DNA of 13,249 nucleotides from SIG622 sp045600125 (GTDB lineage Bacteria; Bacillota; Clostridia; Oscillospirales; CAG-382). Under the pieces are notes generated by a model that did not search any database, was not told the origin of the DNA, and worked only from the letters and a program-made list of their open reading frames with translations. Below are positions 7,284 through 13,249 of this stretch, piece after piece. The position numbers and the translations under genes are program-made. The stretch spans positions 1 to 13,249 of the forward strand of contig JAZRXH010000154.1 in NCBI GenBank assembly GCA_045600125.1. Direction: 5' to 3'. The number at the start of each line of letters is the position of its first letter. The first letter of the stretch is position 1.

Positions 7284-7340
7284 GGACGCACCTTTTTGCG
7301 TCCCGCCGCAGAAGAAGGGTCTGTTCTTTTCTTTTGCGGC
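7284..7340 (+). promoter_or_regulatory. Two tandem hairpins in the uxuA leader
   Basis: Hairpin A: GGACGCA (7284-7290), loop CCTTTT, TGCGTCC (7297-7303). Hairpin B: GCCGCAGAAG (7305-7314) pairs with CTTTTGCGGC (7331-7340), ten pairs with one G-U. Both lie between the predicted start of transcription and the AGGAG ribosome site (7353-7357). Neither has a terminator U-tract. They match no riboswitch I know. They may protect the message, or form a site for a regulator of glucuronate use. Confidence 0.45.
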
Positions 7341-7365
7341 AAAATAACGGAAAGGAGAAACAAGA

Positions 7366-8427
7366 ATGAAGATGTCATTCCGCTGGTACGGCGACGACGA
7401 TCCCGTTACCCTTACCAGCATATCGCAGATACCCGGAATGAGAAGCGTCGTTTCCGCCGTCTATTCCGTGCCGGTCGGCGAGGTATGGCCTATGGAAGCG
7501 ATCCTCGACATCAGGAAGAAGTGTGAAGACCGCGGTCTTATCTTCGACATCGTCGAGAGCGTGCCGGTCCATGAGGATATCAAGCTCGGAAAGCCCAGCC
7601 GTGACAGATATATCGAGAACTACTGTCAGAATATCCGGAACCTCGGCAAAGCGGGCGTAAAGGTCATCTGCTACAACTTTATGCCGGTGTTCGACTGGCT
7701 CCGCTCCAATCTCGGCTACGTCAACCCCGACGGCTCCACCTCGCTCATCTACCGTGAGGAGGAGGTACTCGCCATGGATCCCTCCAAGGGCGATCTTTCG
7801 CTCCCCGGATGGGATTCCAGCTACACAAAAGACGGGCTGAAGGCGCTTCTGGAAGAATACAAGGGCATCGACGAGGAGGCTCTCTGGAGGAACGTGGAAT
7901 ACTTCCTCTCCAAGATCATTCCCGTTTGTGAGGAGTGCGACGTCAAAATGGCGGTGCACCCGGACGATCCGCCGTGGGGAATTTTCGGACTTCCGAGAAT
8001 CGTCACAAGCGAGGAGAATATCGCAAGATATCTGTCCCTCGTGGACTCTCCCTGCAACGGCATCACCCTTTGCACCGGTTCTCTCGGCGCAAACCCGAAG
8101 AACGACCTTATCGGCATGATCAAGCGCTTCGGCGCTGCCGGAAAGATCCCCTTCATGCACGTCCGCAATATCAAGTGGGTAGGGGAGAGAGGCTTCAACG
8201 AGACCGCTCACAAGACCGAATGCGGCTCCCTCGATATTTACGGTATCATGAAGGCGCTGTATGAGATCGACTTCGACGGCTATATCCGCCCCGACCACGG
8301 ACGGATGATCTGGGGCGAGACCGGCAGACCCGGCTACGGTCTGTACGACAGAGCCCTCGGTGCCGTATATCTTAACGGTCTCTGGGAAGCCATCAACAAG
8401 GACAACGGCAAGACGCCCCGTGCGTGA
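7366..8427 (+). CDS. uxuA: Mannonate dehydratase
   Basis: 353 residues, the family's normal size. UxuA (EC 4.2.1.8) removes water from D-mannonate to give 2-keto-3-deoxygluconate, a cytoplasmic step in the breakdown of glucuronate from plant polymers or host conjugates. The N-terminus MKMSFRWYGDDDPVTL and the IPVGEVWP-like SVPVGEVWP (34-42) are typical. Likely metal ligands of the TIM-barrel active site are His198 (AVHPDDPPWG), Cys236 (LCTGSLG), His265 (MHVRNIKW) and Asp310 (RPDHGR). AGGAG stands eight bases before the ATG; a second ATG two codons on is less well placed. A dedicated promoter and structured leader precede it. No other uronate gene (uxaC, uxuB, kdgK) is in the window, so the pathway must be encoded elsewhere. 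Confidence 0.95.
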   Translation: MKMSFRWYGDDDPVTLTSISQIPGMRSVVSAVYSVPVGEVWPMEAILDIRKKCEDRGLIFDIVESVPVHEDIKLGKPSRDRYIENYCQNIRNLGKAGVKVICYNFMPVFDWLRSNLGYVNPDGSTSLIYREEEVLAMDPSKGDLSLPGWDSSYTKDGLKALLEEYKGIDEEALWRNVEYFLSKIIPVCEECDVKMAVHPDDPPWGIFGLPRIVTSEENIARYLSLVDSPCNGITLCTGSLGANPKNDLIGMIKRFGAAGKIPFMHVRNIKWVGERGFNETAHKTECGSLDIYGIMKALYEIDFDGYIRPDHGRMIWGETGRPGYGLYDRALGAVYLNGLWEAINKDNGKTPRA

Positions 8428-8445
8428 GTGCGGTCTTTGGATCCT

Positions 8446-8790
8446 ATGGATAATCCGAGATTTACCAAGAACGACAGCGGTTTTATCTGCAAGAACTGCG
8501 GCTTTGAGGTCCTGCCTCTCGGCACCACCAGCCGGAATCACTGTCCGAGATGTCTCTGCTCGCTTCACGTGGATATCAATCCCGGGGACAGAGCCTGCGA
8601 GTGCGGCGGGATCCTTGAGCCGATAAGAGCCGAGCCGGATCCGAAAAAAGGGTATATCATCACCCACCGCTGCCGTAAGTGCGGCTTTGTCGGACGGAAC
8701 AAGGCGGCTCTCATGACCCCGAGATCCCGTCTGCCGAAGGAGCAGTACGACGACGAGGAGCTTCTCATAAAGCTCACCGCAAAATTCTGA
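8446..8790 (+). CDS. RNHCP domain protein (putative zinc-binding)
   Basis: 114 residues from ATG 8446. The RNHCP domain (PF12647) is clear: FICKNCGFEV (13-22), SRNHCPRCLCSLHVD (29-43) with the name-giving RNHCP, NPGDRACECGGILEPI (45-60) and ITHRCRKCGFVGRNKAA (72-88). Cys pairs at 15/18, 33/36, 51/53 and 76/79 should bind zinc as ribbons. The biochemical role of the family is unknown. ATG 8446 is preferred because relatives begin M-x-N-x-R-F-T; an in-frame GTG at 8428, directly after the uxuA stop, is the alternative and would add six residues. Neither start has a clear ribosome site, so translation probably depends on ribosomes finishing uxuA 18 bases upstream. A terminator follows, so the two genes form one unit. 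The link with mannonate metabolism is positional only. Confidence 0.85.
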   Translation: MDNPRFTKNDSGFICKNCGFEVLPLGTTSRNHCPRCLCSLHVDINPGDRACECGGILEPIRAEPDPKKGYIITHRCRKCGFVGRNKAALMTPRSRLPKEQYDDEELLIKLTAKF

Positions 8791-8798
8791 ATACGGCG

Positions 8799-8835
8799 GC
8801 TCCCGATGCGCTTTTCCGGTGTGTCGGGAGCTTTT
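8799..8835 (+). terminator. Terminator of the uxuA-RNHCP unit
   Basis: GCTCCCGA (8799-8806) pairs perfectly with TCGGGAGC (8824-8831) over a 17-base loop, followed by TTTTCC. The T-run is short but the position, nine bases after the stop codon, fits. Confidence 0.7.
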
Positions 8836-8903
8836 CCGTGCTCTGTTTTGCACAGGTGCTCCGGGGCTGTCACAGATGCCTTTTGTTTTTGTAGAAAAAA
8901 TAC

Positions 8904-8932
8904 TTGACAAAGAGAAATTTCTGTGATATAAT
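8904..8932 (+). promoter_or_regulatory. Perfect consensus sigma-A promoter of secG
   Basis: TTGACA (8904-8909), 17-base spacer, TATAAT (8927-8932), plus a TGA extended -10: no deviation from consensus in either hexamer. The leader to ATG 9010 is about 70 bases and carries GGAGGT (8996-9001). Confidence 0.93.
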
Positions 8933-9009
8933 CCCATAAGATAACGAGTTATGCCCGAATAAGGCAGCTCCCATAGAAATATCAGCAGTATTTTGGAGGT
9001 ACATTTCCC

Positions 9010-9480
9010 ATGAAAACAGCAATCGGTATATTGATTCTGGCAGCAGCCCTTTTCCTCATCGTTTCGGTCCTTCTTCAGTCCAGTAAGAACCATCGGATGT
9101 CCGGTGTCGTTACCGGCGGTGCCGAGACCTTCTTCGGCAAGCAGAAGGGCAAGACCATAGATGCGAAGCTCAGCAAGGCGACCGCTGTCATTGCTGTCGT
9201 TTTCGCCGTTCTCGTGCTGGCACTCTATCTCATCAACGCAGCGGCAAACTCCAAGAATAATGACGTTCCCGTTCTTGACGACGGCGCAGCCGAGAATATC
9301 GTGATCGGTGCCGAGGATCTCGTCGATGACGCTGCAGAAGGTGCCGAAGAAGTCGTAGACGAAGCGGCAGAAAAGGCTGAAGAAGTCGTAGACGAAGCGG
9401 CAGAAAAGGTCGAAGAAGTTATTGACGAAGCTGCGGAAGAAGTAAAGGAAGCAGTAGACGAAGCGACCGACGCTGAATAA
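9010..9480 (+). CDS. secG: SecG, preprotein translocase subunit, with acidic 11-residue-repeat tail
   Basis: 156 residues, about twice the usual Gram-positive SecG. SecG joins SecYE in the membrane channel and assists the SecA-driven export cycle. Residues about 3-23 and 57-76 are the two membrane helices; between them is the conserved LLQSSKNHRMSGVVTGGAET (21-40) region and FFGKQKG. Residues 102-156 are an extra domain of exactly five 11-residue units, such as EEVVDEAAEKA, with hydrophobic positions 3, 4, 7, 8 and 11, the spacing of hendecad helices. The tail is strongly acidic. In known SecG topology both ends face outside, so the tail would lie at the outer membrane face (inference). Start set by GGAGG ten bases upstream. 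The gene has its own strong promoter and terminator and appears monocistronic. Core identity is secure; the tail's role is unknown. Confidence 0.92.
   Translation: MKTAIGILILAAALFLIVSVLLQSSKNHRMSGVVTGGAETFFGKQKGKTIDAKLSKATAVIAVVFAVLVLALYLINAAANSKNNDVPVLDDGAAENIVIGAEDLVDDAAEGAEEVVDEAAEKAEEVVDEAAEKVEEVIDEAAEEVKEAVDEATDAE
9313..9477 (+). repeat. Five tandem 33-bp units encoding the SecG tail
   Basis: Units at 9313-9345, 9346-9378, 9379-9411, 9412-9444 and 9445-9477 encode EDLVDDAAEGA, EEVVDEAAEKA, EEVVDEAAEKV, EEVIDEAAEEV and KEAVDEATDAE. Units 2 and 3 are identical for 31 of 33 bases, differing only in the last codon, which points to recent duplication; outer units have diverged. The copy number may vary between strains. 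Confidence 0.95.
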
Positions 9481-9517
9481 TTTACCCGAGCGATAGAATC
9501 AAAGTGAGATCAGAATA

Positions 9518-9630
9518 AGATCAAAACAGTTTTGTGGATCTGAGACCGACAGACGCAGGACGCAGTTCTTTTTTGAGGACTAAGGTTCCTCAAGGCCATG
9601 AGAACTTCGCTTTGCGTCTGTCTGTTTTTT
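9518..9630 (+). terminator. Large structured terminator after secG
   Basis: The main hairpin begins with ACAGACGCA (9549-9557) pairing with TGCGTCTGT (9613-9621). Inside are further stems GTTCT/AGAAC (9565-9569/9601-9605) and TTGAGGA/TCCTCAA (9573-9579/9587-9593) separated by internal loops; then CTGTTTTTT (9622-9630). A smaller hairpin, AGATC..AAAAC with GTTTTG..GATCT (9518-9541), precedes it. This is a strong terminator of secG, though it is longer than needed and could also be a small structured RNA. Confidence 0.7.
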
Positions 9631-9670
9631 ATCCGCTCTTTCCGGCATAGCGGCATACAGAATGCCGATG

Positions 9671-9712
9671 TCGGCTTTCCGGCTTTTTGACTTTCCGACT
9701 TCCCGACTTTTT
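9671..9712. repeat. Degenerate short repeat, CGRCTTTCC-like
   Basis: Five imperfect 7-10 base units built on CGGCTTTC / CGACTTCC / GACTTTTT lie just upstream of the mnmE ribosome site. A similar stretch (GGGCTTCCGGCTTTCGG) occurs at 11783-11799 in the mntP terminator. Function unknown; low-complexity intergenic drift is the simple explanation. Confidence 0.5.
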
Positions 9713-9738
9713 GAAGATGCGGAGGACTTACGAACATC

Positions 9739-11133
9739 ATGCTGAGCGATACGACCATCGCCGCCCTTTCCACCGCCCACGGCAAAGGCGGCATAGCAGT
9801 CATCCGGGTATCCGGTCCCGAGGCGCTTGCCGTGACCGGGCAGGTATTTTTCCCTATCGGGAAGACCCTTTCCGAGATCCCCTCGAATACCGCCGTCTTC
9901 GGCAACATCCTGTACAACGGCGATATCGTGGACACCGGACTCGTCACCGTCTTCCGGGCTCCCCGCTCCTTTACCGGGGAGGATACGGCGGAGATCAGCT
10001 GCCACGGCAGTGAGATCGGGGTACAGCTTATTCTTTCGGCGCTTTTTGCCGCCGGAGCCGTACCCGCCATGCCCGGCGAATACACCAAGCGGGCATTTCT
10101 GAACGGAAAACTCTCGCTCTCCCAGGCGGAAGCGGTGGGAGAACTGATCGACGCCGAAAGCACGGCTTCGCTGAAGCTTTCGAGTGCCAAGGTACGGGGC
10201 AAGCTCTCGGACAAGCTGAAGGAGATCACCGACGGGCTTCTCATGATCCTCACCTCGGTCTATGCCTATATCGACTACCCGGACGAGGACATCGCCGACA
10301 TGACCGATGAAGAAATGCGGGAAAAGACCGAAAAAGTCCTCTCCGAAGTAGATGCTCTTCTTGCCACCTACGACACCGGCAGAGCGGTATCCCACGGCGT
10401 TCCCACCGCCGTCATCGGGGCGCCGAACGTGGGAAAATCCTCTCTTATGAACCTTCTTGCGGGGCACGACAGAGCCATTGTCACCTCCATCGCCGGCACC
10501 ACCCGTGACGTCATCACCGAGGAAGTGGCGCTGGGCAATATCCGCCTGCTCCTCAGCGACACGGCGGGCATCCGAAGCACCGACGACGAGGTGGAAAAGC
10601 TGGGCGTGGAGCGCTCGGTATCCGAACTGGAAAAGAGCGAGCTGGTGCTGTGCGTCTTCGACGCCTCCAAGGGCATCAGCGAGGAAGACCGGGGCGTTCT
10701 CGAAAGGCTTTCGGAATTTGCGGCGAATAAAAAAATCATCTTCGTTTACAATAAATCCGATCTCGGACGAGCGCATGAAAAGGATTATACCGAGGCGGCG
10801 CAGTCCCTCGGCATCCCGCTTTGCGGTACGGTGAGCGTGAGCGCCAGAGACAGGGCTTTCGATGAACTGAAGAGCGCCATCGAAAAGATTTATCCCGCCC
10901 TTGACAGCGAACTGAAAAACGGTCTCATCCTCACGGGGGCAAGACAGTATGCGGCGCTGAAAAAGGCGAAGGACTGCCTCGAATCGGCGCTGACGGCTCT
11001 TCGTACCCTCACGCCGGATATGTGCTGTGAGGAACTGGAGGGCGCTTTGCAGTATCTCTATGAAACCGACGGCAGGGAGGTCAACGAAAAAATCGTGGAA
11101 AGCATCTTCTCCCATTTCTGCGTGGGCAAATGA
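9739..11133 (+). CDS. mnmE: tRNA uridine-5-carboxymethylaminomethyl modification GTPase MnmE
   Basis: 464 residues, standard for MnmE (TrmE), which with MnmG places a carboxymethylaminomethyl group on the wobble uridine of several tRNAs. N-terminal tetrahydrofolate-binding domain about 1-120 (KGGIAVIRVSGP at 16-27; MPGEYTKRAFLNGK at 111-124); helical domain; inserted GTPase domain with P-loop GAPNVGKSS (227-235), GTTRD (253-257), DTAG (274-277) and NKSD (338-341). The C-terminus CVGK corresponds to the conserved CIGK, whose Cys is needed for modification. The only possible ATG is 9739; GGAGG lies 13 bases upstream, farther than usual. mntP follows after 62 bases without a terminator, so they are probably co-transcribed. 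mnmG is not in the window. Confidence 0.97.
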   Translation: MLSDTTIAALSTAHGKGGIAVIRVSGPEALAVTGQVFFPIGKTLSEIPSNTAVFGNILYNGDIVDTGLVTVFRAPRSFTGEDTAEISCHGSEIGVQLILSALFAAGAVPAMPGEYTKRAFLNGKLSLSQAEAVGELIDAESTASLKLSSAKVRGKLSDKLKEITDGLLMILTSVYAYIDYPDEDIADMTDEEMREKTEKVLSEVDALLATYDTGRAVSHGVPTAVIGAPNVGKSSLMNLLAGHDRAIVTSIAGTTRDVITEEVALGNIRLLLSDTAGIRSTDDEVEKLGVERSVSELEKSELVLCVFDASKGISEEDRGVLERLSEFAANKKIIFVYNKSDLGRAHEKDYTEAAQSLGIPLCGTVSVSARDRAFDELKSAIEKIYPALDSELKNGLILTGARQYAALKKAKDCLESALTALRTLTPDMCCEELEGALQYLYETDGREVNEKIVESIFSHFCVGK

Positions 11134-11195
11134 CCTTCCCGTTCCCCGGAAATCGGAATAAAAAGGACATTAAAACGAAAATTACGGAGTGAAAA

Positions 11196-11759
11196 ATGCA
11201 ACTTTACGAGCTTTTTCTGACGGCGGCGGCGCTGTCCATGGACGCCTTTGCGGTATCAGTCTGCAAGGGACTTTCGGTCGGGAAACTGAAACTGCGCCAC
11301 ATGCTCATCGTGGGACTTTATTTCGGCGGTTTTCAGGCGCTGATGCCTCTTCTCGGCTATGTTCTCGGAAGCAGCTTCGAGAGCTACGTCAACCGCTTTT
11401 CCCCGTGGATCGCCTTTATCCTTCTCGCCCTCATCGGCGGCAACATGGTGAAGGAGGCACTGTCGGGCAAGGAGGAAGAGGTGGACGCCTCCTTCGGCTT
11501 TGTCAAAATGCTGTCCCTCGCCGTGGCGACCAGTATCGACGCTCTGGCGGTGGGTGTGGCGTTCGCCATGGTGAAGCCGCAGGTGGGGATATATCCGGCG
11601 GTGCTCATCATCGGCGTGACGACCTTCCTTTTCTCTGCCGCAGGCATAAAGATCGGCAATGTGTTCGGTGCAAAATACAAGTCGAAAGCCGAGCTTTGCG
11701 GGGGCATCGTCCTCATCCTTCTCGGCGTGAAGATCATCGCGGAGCATTTCCTCGGTTGA
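11196..11759 (+). CDS. mntP: Putative manganese efflux pump MntP
   Basis: 187 residues, matching the size of E. coli MntP (PF02659), a six-helix inner-membrane exporter that lowers toxic Mn2+. The two family signatures are present, one in each half: ALSMDAFAVSVCKGL (12-26) and ATSIDALAVGVAFAM (111-125), with Asp16 and Asp115 as the expected ion-path acids. A charged cytoplasmic loop GKEEEVD (91-97) separates the halves. GGAG lies six bases before the ATG. No room exists upstream for a yybP-ykoY manganese riboswitch, because the gap to mnmE is only 62 bases; regulation by manganese would have to act elsewhere. Followed by a strong terminator. Confidence 0.93.
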   Translation: MQLYELFLTAAALSMDAFAVSVCKGLSVGKLKLRHMLIVGLYFGGFQALMPLLGYVLGSSFESYVNRFSPWIAFILLALIGGNMVKEALSGKEEEVDASFGFVKMLSLAVATSIDALAVGVAFAMVKPQVGIYPAVLIIGVTTFLFSAAGIKIGNVFGAKYKSKAELCGGIVLILLGVKIIAEHFLG

Positions 11760-11781
11760 CTTTTCGGACTTATGGGTTTAT

Positions 11782-11822
11782 AGGGCTTCCGGCTTTCGGA
11801 CGGAGGCTCTTTTTCTTTTTTT
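11782..11822 (+). terminator. Intrinsic terminator of mnmE-mntP
   Basis: AGGGCTTCCG (11782-11791) pairs with CGGAGGCTCT (11801-11810) over ten positions, two of them G-U, and is followed by a nearly unbroken T-run interrupted by one C (11810-11822). Confidence 0.88.
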
Positions 11823-11916
11823 CGTCGGGTGCCGGGACGGGAAGGTGCTATATTGCACAAAAATGCGGTCGGAAGTTGTCCATATTGCTGAAAATATGCT
11901 TTGACGTTTATCGGTG

Positions 11917-11945
11917 TTGATTATTTATTGCCGCTGTGGTAGAAT
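11917..11945 (+). promoter_or_regulatory. Sigma-A promoter of the secreted protein gene
   Basis: TTGATT (11917-11922), 17 bases, TAGAAT (11940-11945), with TGG just before the -10 as an extended element. The leader is about 55 bases. Confidence 0.7.
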
Positions 11946-11959
11946 ACCCATGGATTATT

Positions 11960-11980
11960 GTCCCGCACGTTTTGCGGGGC
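11960..11980 (+). promoter_or_regulatory. Hairpin in the leader of the secreted protein gene
   Basis: GTCCCGCA (11960-11967) pairs with TGCGGGGC (11973-11980), eight pairs with one G-U, over a 5-base loop, 11 bases before the GGAGG (11992-11996). It starts close to the predicted 5' end of the message and could stabilise it. No T-run follows. Confidence 0.5.
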
Positions 11981-12009
11981 GGAATATCAACGGAGGTTTG
12001 CAAAACATC

Positions 12010-13249
12010 ATGAAGAAAAATACGGCAAGAGTCCTTTGCAATGTGCTGGCGCTCTTCACGCTTCTTTCCTGCGCTTCCTTCACCTTTACCGCTCAGGCGG
12101 AAAATGCGGTGCTTGTCATCGACTACTCGAAGATACAAAAAGGAAACGTGAACGGCAAGCTCAGGGCGACCGTTTCTGCGGCAAGTGACCCCGACAAGGG
12201 AAGCGTCATCAAGATCGCTCCGGTAGTGGATACGGTCGAAACCGGCGCCGTTGCCATCGACGGGTACAGCATCGGTTCGCTCGGTATCGACCTTGACGTT
12301 TACAAATACGTTTCGGTGGATTACAAGTACGTTTCCCGTGACAAGAACACCGAGATCGTGCCGGTACTGAACCTTATGAAAAACGGAAATGTTCTTACGG
12401 GCAACGTATCGCTGACAGCCCGCCGCCCCATCGTCCGGGACGAATGGAACGTGGTCATGTTCGATATGGGCAAGGGCACTGCCGGAAAGATCACGGGAGA
12501 AAAGGACGGGGTGCTCCAGCAGCTCCACTTCTATCCCTTCGGGCAGAAGGTGCCGCCGACGGCGATGCTTGAGGACGACTATATCCTTATCGGCAAGTTC
12601 ACCTTCACCTCGGAAAAGCCGGAGGGCTTCGACGACGCAGAGCCCCAGATCGACCCGAATAAGGATTACACCGTCAGCTTCCGCGCCGGGAATGTCAACA
12701 GCTTCACCGGCACGCTTCCCGCTTCGTTTACGAAAAAGGCGGGAGATGAATTCAGTCTTCCCGCCATCGGTCTTACCTCCGAGGGGAAAGAAGTGAGGGG
12801 CTGGGAATATTCCGGCTCGCAGTCTGTCCTTTCTCCCGGTGCATCCTTTACGATGCCCCCCTCCGACGTGGAATTTTCCGTCAGCTGGCGGGACGTGGTG
12901 AACGGTCCCGACGCCTTCCACATCGTCTATCCCGAATACTTCGACGGCATGGTGGACAATAACGACACGGCGTTCACCTCCCGCTGCGAATGTGACGGCA
13001 GGAGCGCCGTAAGGTTCATCCCGAATACGAACGCCAAAAGCTCCGGCTCGATAAGGGCGGACGGATGGAACTACAGCCGGGCGAAGATCGACTACCGGCA
13101 GTATTCCTCCGTTATCATGCTGTATAAATACGTTTCGGATTCCCCGAACACGACGGCGATCCCGCAGATCAACATCATGAAGCGGAACAATCTGACAAAG
13201 GCGATCTCCATGAAAGCCGCCGAGCCTCTTCAGTGCGGCAAGCTCTGTG
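12010..13249 (+). CDS. Secreted protein with duplicated module and InlB-type B-repeat (3' truncated)
   Basis: 413 codons are open from ATG 12010 to the window edge with no stop; the end lies outside. Residues 1-30 form a signal peptide (KKNTAR, hydrophobic core, cut likely after TAQA); a Cys at 21 in LLSC is a poor lipobox. Residues about 58-200 form a beta-rich module ending YILIGKFTFTS. Residues 220-293 match an InlB B-repeat/Flg_new domain (PF09479): YTVSFRAG, GWEYSG, SFTMPPSDVEFSVSW. From about 300 a second copy of the first module begins: YKYVS, then NT, then IP and N-[LI]-MK-x-[GN]-N occur in the same order in both copies. The modules resemble jelly-roll carbohydrate-binding folds, but no ligand can be assigned. 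GGAGG stands 13 bases before the ATG; no better start exists. Probably a surface or extracellular binding protein. Confidence 0.85.
   Translation, partial: MKKNTARVLCNVLALFTLLSCASFTFTAQAENAVLVIDYSKIQKGNVNGKLRATVSAASDPDKGSVIKIAPVVDTVETGAVAIDGYSIGSLGIDLDVYKYVSVDYKYVSRDKNTEIVPVLNLMKNGNVLTGNVSLTARRPIVRDEWNVVMFDMGKGTAGKITGEKDGVLQQLHFYPFGQKVPPTAMLEDDYILIGKFTFTSEKPEGFDDAEPQIDPNKDYTVSFRAGNVNSFTGTLPASFTKKAGDEFSLPAIGLTSEGKEVRGWEYSGSQSVLSPGASFTMPPSDVEFSVSWRDVVNGPDAFHIVYPEYFDGMVDNNDTAFTSRCECDGRSAVRFIPNTNAKSSGSIRADGWNYSRAKIDYRQYSSVIMLYKYVSDSPNTTAIPQINIMKRNNLTKAISMKAAEPLQCGKLC

Noticed and set aside
7375..9093. 572-codon minus-strand open frame covering uxuA, RNHCP and the start of secG
   Set aside because: It crosses three well-supported plus-strand genes, their terminator and the consensus secG promoter; no domain is visible.
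9599..9691. 30-codon open frame within the secG terminator region
   Set aside because: It starts inside the hairpin, has no ribosome site and runs through the U-tract and a low-complexity repeat.
9580..11115. 511-codon open frame antisense to mnmE
   Set aside because: mnmE is unambiguous on the plus strand; the antisense frame has no family features.
11134..11195. Manganese (yybP-ykoY) riboswitch before mntP
   Set aside because: Only 62 bases separate mnmE and mntP and the conserved riboswitch core is not visible.
11908..12921. 337-codon minus-strand frame opposite the secreted protein gene
   Set aside because: The plus strand has promoter, ribosome site, signal peptide and an InlB-type domain; the minus frame has none of these.

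Overview
The window looks like chromosomal DNA of a Gram-positive, spore-forming-type anaerobe, most likely a gut Clostridia member (Bacillota, Oscillospirales/Ruminococcaceae-like). The grounds are a moderately high GC content by eye (roughly mid-50s percent, not computed), AGGAGG-type ribosome sites, sigma-A promoters with extended -10 elements, U-tailed hairpin terminators, a Cys-rich spore-coat-like protein, a mannonate dehydratase (plant glucuronate use) and InlB-type repeats in a secreted protein. I see no rRNA, tRNA, CRISPR array, insertion sequence, phage gene or plasmid function.

Layout, left to right. (1) 1-762 (+) is the 3' part of an uncharacterised protein with a copper-amine-oxidase-N-like domain. 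(2) 794-886 holds three perfect hairpins between convergent genes. (3) 898-1812 (-) is a 304-residue protein with 27 cysteines. (4) 2096-3043 (+) is an AEC-family transporter with its own promoter, ending in a bidirectional terminator shared with (5) 3112-5337 (-), a UvrD/PcrA-like helicase. (6) 5424-6929 (-) is guaB, of the unusual type known from the protist Tritrichomonas foetus. (7) 7366-8427 (+) is uxuA, followed closely by an RNHCP zinc-ribbon-like gene (8446-8790). (8) 9010-9480 (+) is secG, behind a perfect consensus promoter and carrying a five-unit 11-residue acidic tail. (9) A large hairpin terminator leads to mnmE (9739-11133) and mntP (11196-11759). (10) 12010 to the right edge is the 5' part of a secreted repeat protein.

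Functionally the window mixes housekeeping genes (guanine nucleotide synthesis, DNA repair, protein secretion, tRNA modification, manganese export) with niche genes (glucuronate catabolism, surface proteins, possible coat protein). Likely transcription units are: Cys-rich gene alone; AEC alone; guaB with attenuated read-through to the helicase; uxuA-RNHCP; secG alone; mnmE-mntP; and the surface protein alone.

I did not find an obvious new defence or mobile system. The points most worth following are the T. foetus-like IMPDH, the hendecad tail on SecG, the 27-cysteine protein with a possible late-sporulation promoter, the triple-hairpin element, and the duplicated module of the truncated secreted protein.
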